64,000 nucleotides of DNA, taken from the NCBI GenBank assembly GCA_016219985.1, contig JACRJO010000029.1:186001-250000 (forward strand), read 5' to 3'. The position numbers were made by a program, and so were the translations under genes. The stretch comes from Sphingobacteriales bacterium. GTDB lineage: Bacteria; Bacteroidota; Bacteroidia; Chitinophagales; Chitinophagaceae. The number at the start of each line of letters is the position of its first letter. The first letter of the stretch is position 1. This document shows positions 59,242 through 64,000 of this stretch, piece after piece. The notes beneath the pieces are model-generated. The model saw nothing but the letters and a program-made list of their open reading frames with translations, was not told the DNA's origin and made no database searches.

Positions 59242-60132
59242 TTAAAGCTGTCCCCTGGATACGGAATACAATTCATACCAATCCTGGCGGTCCAGCTGGA
59301 TATGAAAGGCAGCGGCCACATTCCGGATCCGTTGTTCATCCGTGGTACCGATCAGGGGCAATGCTCCCAGCCGGAACAACCAGGCGATCGCCACGGATTC
59401 AAAATGGGTATTGTATTTAACCGCAAATTCCTCCAGTTTGGCCCGGAGGCGCAGGGGTGTTTTCTCCAGGCTGTTGGCAATCTCCCCTTCCGCCAGCGGC
59501 GAGCTGGCCAGGGGCCGCATGTATTTTTGCTTGATATAATCCACCTGGCCATTATCAAAGGCGGCAGTATTCAGCAGGTTCAGTTCAATATGGTTGGTCA
59601 CCACCGGAATGCGCAGGTAAGCGCTCAGCAACTGGTGCTGGAAAACCGAGAAATTGACCACACCCACATTCTTGATCTTGCCGGAGTCTTTCAGTTTCTC
59701 CAATGTAATGGCCGTTTCTTCCAGGTTTGACAGGGGGTCGAGCTGGTTGAGCAGGAATACATCCACGTAATCGGTGCGGAGTTTCCGGAGCGAATTCTCC
59801 AGGCTGTGGATGATATGCTCCCGGGAGGTATCATAATGCACCACCCGGTAATCAGGCCGGGAAGGGTGCGGCAGATTGATCCCGCATTTGGTAAACAGCA
59901 CCAGGTCTTCCCGGCGAATGCCGCTTTTTTTGAACACATTGCCAAACAGCTCTTCGCAGGCATATCCTCCATAGGTGTCCCCATGATCAAAAGTATTGAT
60001 CCCCTGTTCGAGGCAGAGCTGCACAATCCGCTCCATTTTACCCTCGTTCACATCCGCGGCGCCCCAGCGGTAAAAGCCATAAATAGCCGGCGATACTTTG
60101 GGACCCGAATCACTTAAATAGATCTTTTCCAA
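59242..60132 (-). CDS. Aldo/keto reductase family protein (YdhF-like) with altered tetrad
   Basis: 296 residues, TIM barrel. From TTG 60132 (no ATG available) the tetrad residues Asp49 (NTFDHGDTYGG), Tyr54 and Lys82 (VLFTKCG) are present, but the catalytic His position, normally ...IHRPDP, reads LLNQLDP, i.e. Asn129. SENSLRKLxTDYVDVFL-type helix, NVGVVNFSVFQ strand and GTTDEQRIRNV NADP-binding end are typical. A transfer of hydride may be impaired or the protein may be a beta-subunit-like paralogue. Promoter/operator about 105 bp upstream. Probably cotranscribed with the desaturase-family gene. Confidence 0.82.
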   Translation of the reverse strand: MEKIYLSDSGPKVSPAIYGFYRWGAADVNEGKMERIVQLCLEQGINTFDHGDTYGGYACEELFGNVFKKSGIRREDLVLFTKCGINLPHPSRPDYRVVHYDTSREHIIHSLENSLRKLRTDYVDVFLLNQLDPLSNLEETAITLEKLKDSGKIKNVGVVNFSVFQHQLLSAYLRIPVVTNHIELNLLNTAAFDNGQVDYIKQKYMRPLASSPLAEGEIANSLEKTPLRLRAKLEEFAVKYNTHFESVAIAWLFRLGALPLIGTTDEQRIRNVAAAFHIQLDRQDWYELYSVSRGQL

Positions 60133-60227
60133 TTCCTCGTTTTTTATTGATAAAATGCCGCCTCATCCGGACCTGGCAACCGTTACTCCCGGTAACCGCG
60201 AAAAGCCGCCCGCAGAAAAGGCTAATA

Positions 60228-60250
60228 TTGTCTACAAATTTAGTGGACTA
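60228..60250. promoter_or_regulatory. Operator-like inverted repeat TAGTCCAC...TAGAC (copy B), overlapping a -7 element
   Basis: On the minus strand TAGTCCACTAAATTTG then TAGACAA, 19 of 23 positions identical to 57961-57983. A TAAATTTG -7 motif for the aldo/keto reductase lies inside (60235-60242), so a bound protein would block transcription. Confidence 0.6.
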
Positions 60251-60362
60251 AACCCGGTTAGCCAAATTTTTCCCGGGAAAAGGGATGAGAAATTTTTAAG
60301 GAGAACGGGGACCCGGATCATTGGCATCCATCATTTATTTCCTTAATTTCCCGCCCGGAACG

Positions 60363-60398
60363 GGCCAATGAGCCCTTCCAGGTTAAGGCCCATTGGCC
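60363..60398. repeat. Imperfect hairpin ggccaatg/cattggcc
   Basis: 8-bp perfect outer arms with partly matching inner sequence (agccc / aaggcc). Contains CCAATGAG like the hisS palindrome. Could be a terminator or operator; unclear. Confidence 0.4.
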
Positions 60399-60433
60399 GG
60401 AAATAAATGCGTTAACGGTAACTGATAATCATT

Positions 60434-60441
60434 TAGATTTG
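60434..60441 (+). promoter_or_regulatory. -7 promoter element TAGATTTG of the alpha/beta hydrolase
   Basis: Match to TAnnTTTG, 21 nt before ATG 60463; the TTG at 60439 lies in the motif and is not the start. Confidence 0.6.
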
Positions 60442-60462
60442 GATCGTTATAATGACCCCGGT

Positions 60463-61227
60463 ATGAAGTTAAATCCAGCCAAAAATACAGGACTGCGTTT
60501 CACCGATGAAGGACAGGGAGAACCCATCATTCTCCTGTATGGTCTTTTTGGTTCGGTCAAGAATTTCAACCCGCTGATCCGGCACCTGCGGGAAACACAC
60601 CGGGTCATCGTACCCATCTTTCCCTTTTATGAAATGGGGTTCTGCGTGGACATTTTCACGCTGACCCGTTTTTTGCAGGAAGTAACCGAAGAACTGAAGC
60701 TGGACCGTTTTCACCTCCTGGGCAATTCCATGGGTGGCCATATCGCTTTATTATATACCCTGAACCACCCCGGCAAAGTAAGGTCCCTGACCCTGAGCGG
60801 GAGTTCAGGCCTCTACGAACACGGGATGGGTGATACCTACCCCCGCCGGAGGGATTATGATTATATCAAGACCAAAACAGAATTAACTTTCTATAACCCG
60901 GAAGTGGCGACCAAGGAACTGGTGGATGAGATCTATGCCACGGTCAACAGCCGGAAGGCCATCCAGATCGTATCTCTCGCTAAATCCACCATCCGGCACA
61001 ATGTGGAAAAGGAATTATCCAGGATCAATATTCCCTGTTGCCTGATCTGGGGAAAGCAGGATACCATCACCCCGCCCGAAGTGGCTGAAAGTTTTCACCG
61101 GTTATTGCCCAAAGCTGAACTTTACTGGATTGATGAATGCGGCCATGTGCCCATGCTGGAACGCCCCGAGCAATTTAACCCCTTACTGGATGAGTTTCTG
61201 AGTAAGGCAGACCTAGTGACCGGTTAA
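60463..61227 (+). CDS. Alpha/beta hydrolase
   Basis: 254-residue cytosolic-type alpha/beta hydrolase. Nucleophile Ser89 in LLGNSMGGHIALL, the acid Asp in WGKQDTITPP (about 207) and the His in ECGHVPMLERPEQF (about 236) form the triad; YGLFGSVKNF (oxyanion, about 26-35) precedes them. ATG 60463 chosen since the -7 element overlaps the earlier TTG. Substrate (ester, lactone or other) unknown. No neighbour to indicate a pathway. Confidence 0.87.
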   Translation: MKLNPAKNTGLRFTDEGQGEPIILLYGLFGSVKNFNPLIRHLRETHRVIVPIFPFYEMGFCVDIFTLTRFLQEVTEELKLDRFHLLGNSMGGHIALLYTLNHPGKVRSLTLSGSSGLYEHGMGDTYPRRRDYDYIKTKTELTFYNPEVATKELVDEIYATVNSRKAIQIVSLAKSTIRHNVEKELSRINIPCCLIWGKQDTITPPEVAESFHRLLPKAELYWIDECGHVPMLERPEQFNPLLDEFLSKADLVTG

Positions 61228-61237
61228 AATCATCTTC

Positions 61238-61285
61238 TATTTATTTTTTCTGCCAGTCGGGGTTGTGAAATAAAACAAGCAGGAT
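61238..61285 (-). pseudogene. Remnant of a DUF2490-gene 3' end
   Basis: About 40 bp (61240-61277) closely match the end of the DUF2490 gene at 62473-62510, including tttattttttc and gccagtcggg and aaataaaacaa, with a one-base deletion. In one frame it reads LFHNPDWQKK-stop, compare LFYFHHPDWRKK-stop. The duplicate brackets the segment containing the 80-residue ORF and the RAYT. Confidence 0.55.
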
Positions 61286-61322
61286 GTACTTCTTGGCAGG
61301 AATACGGAGAATGAGGAAAAAG

Positions 61323-61565
61323 TTAAGATATTATAATTCCATATTCCTTACAGTATTGCAAATAATAGAGTATTTCGTTTTCCAGCGATTTATACAAAGC
61401 TGAATTTAGCTGCTTTAAATCGACAAGATATTTACCAACCATAGCCGTTATCTCGCTTCCAGTTGAACCGCTCTCGATTCTCAAATCAATTTCATTAATT
61501 ACATCAATGCAATTTTGTTCTCGGCATTTTTTCCTGATTCTTTCCAAAATATCATTTAAGTTCAT
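61323..61565 (-). CDS. Small acidic helical protein, unknown
   Basis: 80 residues from ATG 61565. Mostly helical, charged (LNDILERIRKKCREQNCIDVINEIDLRIESG, KSLENEILYYLQYCKEYGIIIS) with no transmembrane segment. More AT-rich than the neighbouring genes, and lies in the segment bounded by DUF2490-end duplicates next to the RAYT. I do not recognise it; resembles small immunity- or antitoxin-sized proteins only in length. Confidence 0.5.
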   Translation of the reverse strand: MNLNDILERIRKKCREQNCIDVINEIDLRIESGSTGSEITAMVGKYLVDLKQLNSALYKSLENEILYYLQYCKEYGIIIS

Positions 61566-61701
61566 CACTAATTAGTTAATTCTTATTGATTGGTGCTATT
61601 TTATTTCCAGTAGTACCGCCAACCTCGACTACAGCTTCTACCCACTGCTGTCCGTAGTGTTCTCCTTGCTACTCCGAAAATAAGAAAAACCACATCGCCT
61701 G

Positions 61702-61728
61702 CTGGCCTGAGCCTGCGGCTCAGGTCCG
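61702..61728. repeat. REP-like hairpin left of the RAYT (27 bp)
   Basis: Stem ctgagcc/ggctcag with a 3-nt loop, flanked by ctggc- and -gtccg. Identical to the reverse complement of 62395-62421 apart from one loop base. Confidence 0.85.
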
Positions 61729-61741
61729 TCAAAACCTGCCT

Positions 61742-62296
61742 TCATAAGAAATCCACCTGCAGTAACCCAACCCTGTTCCCGCCATAATAATCCCGGGCAC
61801 TGCTGTATAAATAGTGTTCCGGTCTTTCCACGATTCCTGCTTCAGCAGGATTATTATGAACGTAATTGAGCTTTTGAACTATAAAGCCGGGGCTATACAA
61901 TTCCTTTGATTGGTTATCCTGTCGCCAGAACTGGTAATTGGTATTCCGGCTGTTCTTTTGCCCCTGCTCCCTGAATTGGCCTAACATCCACTCTTTCCGG
62001 CTCTCCAGCTTATTGTTTTCAATTTCAGCAATGATTTGTTTGCCGGTATATTTCTTAAAGTAACGCAGTATGTCGCTAAGATTACTATCCCTTGCTGATA
62101 CGATAAGATGCATGTGGTTACTCATGATACACCATGCATATACTATCAATCCTTTTTCTTTCTGGCAAAAGCGAACGCTCTCTATTACAATATCCCTGTA
62201 ATCCTTCCTCGTAAAGATGTCTATCCATTCCACCACTGCAAATGTTATAAAATGGATGGCATCCTTGTTTCTTATTTTATAACCACCAGTACTCAT
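61742..62296 (-). CDS. REP-associated tyrosine transposase (RAYT, TnpA-REP/Y1 family)
   Basis: 184-residue HUH/Y1 single-strand transposase. HMH metal-binding motif at about 61-63 (MSNHMHLIV), a candidate catalytic Tyr in FKKYTGKQI (about 80-88), and the C-terminal YVHNNPAEAGIVERPEHYLYSSARDYYGG are RAYT features. RAYTs mobilise or maintain short palindromic REP sequences. The gene is flanked by two inverted, nearly identical 27-bp REP-like hairpins. ATG 62296, not truncated; probably active or recently active. Confidence 0.92.
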   Translation of the reverse strand: MSTGGYKIRNKDAIHFITFAVVEWIDIFTRKDYRDIVIESVRFCQKEKGLIVYAWCIMSNHMHLIVSARDSNLSDILRYFKKYTGKQIIAEIENNKLESRKEWMLGQFREQGQKNSRNTNYQFWRQDNQSKELYSPGFIVQKLNYVHNNPAEAGIVERPEHYLYSSARDYYGGNRVGLLQVDFL

Positions 62297-62394
62297 GATA
62301 GAAAAATAAAAAAAGTCGTCTCTATCTTCAGCGGCAAAAACAACAGGAATCCGGGCTTTTTTCAGGGAATGTGTGAAGTTAAGAGCGTCTGAAC

Positions 62395-62421
62395 CGGACC
62401 TGAGCCACAGGCTCAGGCCAG
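62395..62421. repeat. REP-like hairpin right of the RAYT (27 bp)
   Basis: Stem ctgagcc/ggctcag (loop aca) with flanks cggac- and -gccag, inverted copy of 61702-61728 with a single mismatch in the loop. Confidence 0.85.
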
Positions 62422-62473
62422 CTATCCTACTGTTGAAAATGCGAAAACACTACGCGCAGGAAAAAAATTTCGT

Positions 62474-63220
62474 TTATTTTTTCCGCCAGTCGGGATGGTG
62501 GAAATAAAACAACCGGAGCGCCTCGATGCCCCGGTAGCGGTTACCCGCCGCCAACTGCTGGAAAATATACATATACCCGAATTGCAGGTTATCATGTTTA
62601 TTCAGGTGATAATTGAACCCTGCAAAAAGACGGTTCTGATCAAAATAATTATATACGATCTGTTTGCCGAAATTGATATGCACTTCATCGTTGAGGACGA
62701 AGGACAGGGTCCCTGGCTGAAATTTTTTCCCGCTTAGAGGAATCTGGGAAAAGAAATTATACCGGACCCGGAAATTGAACAGGTAGCCATCCGCCAGAGC
62801 CTCATCATTCAGTATCTTCCTTCTCCATCTCTCTTCCAGCCGCAGCCATTGCATCAGCCGCAGACGGGGATAACGGGTATGCCACTGCAGTTGCTGCCAG
62901 GGCCGGTGCTCCGGCTGGGAAACATGCTTGTGATTCTCGGCCGGAAAGTGGTTGACAAACGCGTAGCCGGCTGTCAGTTTGAGATCATCGGACAGGTAAC
63001 GGGTCAGGCCCAGTCGCAGGATCCCCTGTGAGAACCCGGTGAAAAAATCTTCCCGGGTCCGTATATGCGCATCTAACCAGATGCCCCATTTGGCACTGAG
63101 CCGGGTCTGGTTGAAATAACCCAGCCAGACCTGCTGTTTTTTTTCAATCTGCCGGCCCTGTGTGAACCCGGCTGTAACAACAAGAAAAAGGCAGCCCGCT
63201 AAAATGACAAACCGGATCAT
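62474..63220 (-). CDS. DUF2490 family outer-membrane-type protein
   Basis: 248 residues from ATG 63220 (the ORF extends to 63340 but the signal peptide MIRFVILAGCLFLVVTAGFTQG starts here). The remainder consists of strands typical of DUF2490: VWLGYFNQTRLSAKWGIWLDAHIRTRE, QLQWHTRYPRLRLMQWLRLEERW and the C-terminal LRLFYFHHPDWRKK. Likely an outer-membrane beta barrel. Function unknown. Its 3' end is duplicated at 61238-61285. The terminator at 63280-63305 separates it from the receptor gene. Confidence 0.82.
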   Translation of the reverse strand: MIRFVILAGCLFLVVTAGFTQGRQIEKKQQVWLGYFNQTRLSAKWGIWLDAHIRTREDFFTGFSQGILRLGLTRYLSDDLKLTAGYAFVNHFPAENHKHVSQPEHRPWQQLQWHTRYPRLRLMQWLRLEERWRRKILNDEALADGYLFNFRVRYNFFSQIPLSGKKFQPGTLSFVLNDEVHINFGKQIVYNYFDQNRLFAGFNYHLNKHDNLQFGYMYIFQQLAAGNRYRGIEALRLFYFHHPDWRKK

Positions 63221-63279
63221 ATCCCGCTTTTTAACTGTATACCAATAGTTGTAAGTTAACCGAAAGGGCCGGAACAAAT

Positions 63280-63305
63280 AAGCATCCCGGGGAACCGGGA
63301 TGCTT
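63280..63305 (-). terminator. Terminator of the TonB-dependent receptor gene
   Basis: Perfect 11-bp stem aagcatcccgg/ccgggatgctt with a GGAA loop; the minus-strand tail is only moderately T-rich. Located 60 bp past the receptor stop. Confidence 0.65.
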
Positions 63306-63364
63306 TGCTTCTGATTATGCTTATTCATGATTATATCCATGGGAATAATAAACCCGCCCTGTTC

Positions 63365-64000
63365 TTACTGCACCGTGTAGCGGAGGGTGATGCCAAATGT
63401 TCGGGGATCGCCCAGCACCCCGGCATAATGACCCGCATTGCCCGCAGCCGGCAGTAATTGTTCAAAATAATCTTTATCCAGCAGGTTCCGGGCCCATACA
63501 AAGGCACTCAGTCCTTCTGAAGCCCTGAACCCGGCTCGCAGGTTCAGCAGGGTATAGCCCTTGACATTCAGGTAAGCGGACGGTGAGGAACTGGATGAGA
63601 AAGTGGACCTGAAAAATAAATCCGTAGCAAGAAAATAAGTTCCGGCATGATTAAAAAAGATTTTATCCGCGGATTTCAGCTCCCCGCCAACCGAACCCGA
63701 CCATTTAGAAATACCCGGTAATAATCCTTTGGATACATCCTTAAAGGACTGGGTGGCTCCTGTTTCTTCCAGCGGAAGCGGTGCATTTTTGAACGAAATA
63801 TATTTTCCATCGGTATACGCCGCATTGCTGTACACACTCAGCTTCTTAGTGATGCTGAAACTTCCATCCAGCTCCACGCCCCATACCCGGACTTTCTCCG
63901 CATTGGCGAGATAGCCCCTGTTCACCCCCACTTCTGCTGTCTGCACCTGTGTCTGGTAGTCTTTAATTTCCGTTTTGAACAGGGTCAGGTTCAGTACAGA
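63365..64000 (-). CDS. TonB-dependent receptor, C-terminal part (partial)
   Basis: The gene continues beyond the right edge; 211 residues are seen. Barrel strands alternate (FSITKKLSVYSNAAYTDGKY, YTLLNLRAGFRASEGLSAFVWARNLLDKDYF) and the protein ends with an aromatic-rich strand GDPRTFGITLRYTVQ, as expected for the last barrel strand of an outer-membrane receptor. It would import a siderophore, vitamin or glycan using TonB energy. The frame is open from 63365 to the window end. The ligand cannot be guessed. Confidence 0.85.
   Translation of the reverse strand, partial: SVLNLTLFKTEIKDYQTQVQTAEVGVNRGYLANAEKVRVWGVELDGSFSITKKLSVYSNAAYTDGKYISFKNAPLPLEETGATQSFKDVSKGLLPGISKWSGSVGGELKSADKIFFNHAGTYFLATDLFFRSTFSSSSSPSAYLNVKGYTLLNLRAGFRASEGLSAFVWARNLLDKDYFEQLLPAAGNAGHYAGVLGDPRTFGITLRYTVQ

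Larger units (their letters stand above)
60133..60462. other. 330-bp divergent regulatory spacer (AKR / hydrolase)
   Basis: Holds the AKR -7 element and operator (60228-60250), an imperfect long hairpin with ggccaatg/cattggcc arms at 60363-60398, and the hydrolase -7 element (60434-60441). No gene is supported in it. Confidence 0.65.
61702..62421. mobile_element. RAYT-REP unit
   Basis: The RAYT gene with hairpins on each side in opposite orientation; 720 bp in total. No IS terminal genes or target-site duplication was recognised. Confidence 0.75.

Overview
The window looks like a chromosomal segment of a Bacteroidota bacterium, most likely of the family Chitinophagaceae (inference from content; no 16S rRNA gene is present). 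Support comes from two type IX secretion (T9SS) type-B sorting-domain proteins with a PorP/SprF partner, two TonB genes (one in an exbB-exbD-exbD-tonB operon), a TonB-dependent receptor, and recurrent TAnnTTTG promoter elements (the Bacteroidota -7 motif) close to start codons. No rRNA operon, CRISPR array or prophage was seen.

Layout. 1-6.4 kb (mostly minus strand): a VWA protein running off the left edge, hpt, a LysM glucosaminidase, an O-methyltransferase, a sodium:solute symporter, a LOG-family hydrolase and two envelope proteins. 6.6-11.3 kb: PorP/SprF-like protein plus a 1.2-kb-residue-class PKD/SBBP T9SS protein. 11.4-18.1 kb: recG, a WecA/MraY-like glycosyltransferase and a 971-residue FAD/Fe-S dehydrogenase. 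18.1-21.2 kb: an apparent integrated segment at the 3' end of mnmE, bounded by three copies of the mnmE terminal 18 bp and carrying a T9SS protein and a broken response regulator. 21.2-27.4 kb: mnmE, the exbB-exbD-exbD-tonB operon and an ABC permease. 27.5-42.5 kb: a complete nuoA-to-nuoN complex I locus on the minus strand, with a short NuoG, an extra NTF2-like gene between nuoE and nuoF, and unusual word-like repeats in most of the larger spacers. 42.6-46.5 kb: tonB, small membrane protein, PstS-like lipoprotein, TPR protein. 46.7-57.3 kb (mostly plus strand): LMW phosphatase, hisS, housekeeping enzymes including a thiolase, rlmN, two pseudouridine synthases and a trans-sulfuration enzyme. 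57.4-61.2 kb: an atypical tRNA-Cys, a sterol-desaturase-family protein, aldo/keto reductase and alpha/beta hydrolase. 61.2-62.5 kb: a RAYT (REP-associated tyrosine transposase) with flanking 27-bp inverted REP-like hairpins. 62.5-64 kb: a DUF2490-like protein and the end of a TonB-dependent receptor.

Main points for follow-up: (1) the mnmE 3' end behaves like an attachment site, the same gene end used by Salmonella genomic island SGI1; (2) families of degenerate tandem words fill spacers, and one member lies in frame inside hisS; (3) the RAYT-REP unit; (4) a 23-bp inverted-repeat operator shared by two promoters 2.3 kb apart; (5) several promoters whose -7 element is only 4-6 nt from the ATG, suggesting leaderless mRNAs. 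All comparisons were made by eye; family names come from recognised motifs, not searches.
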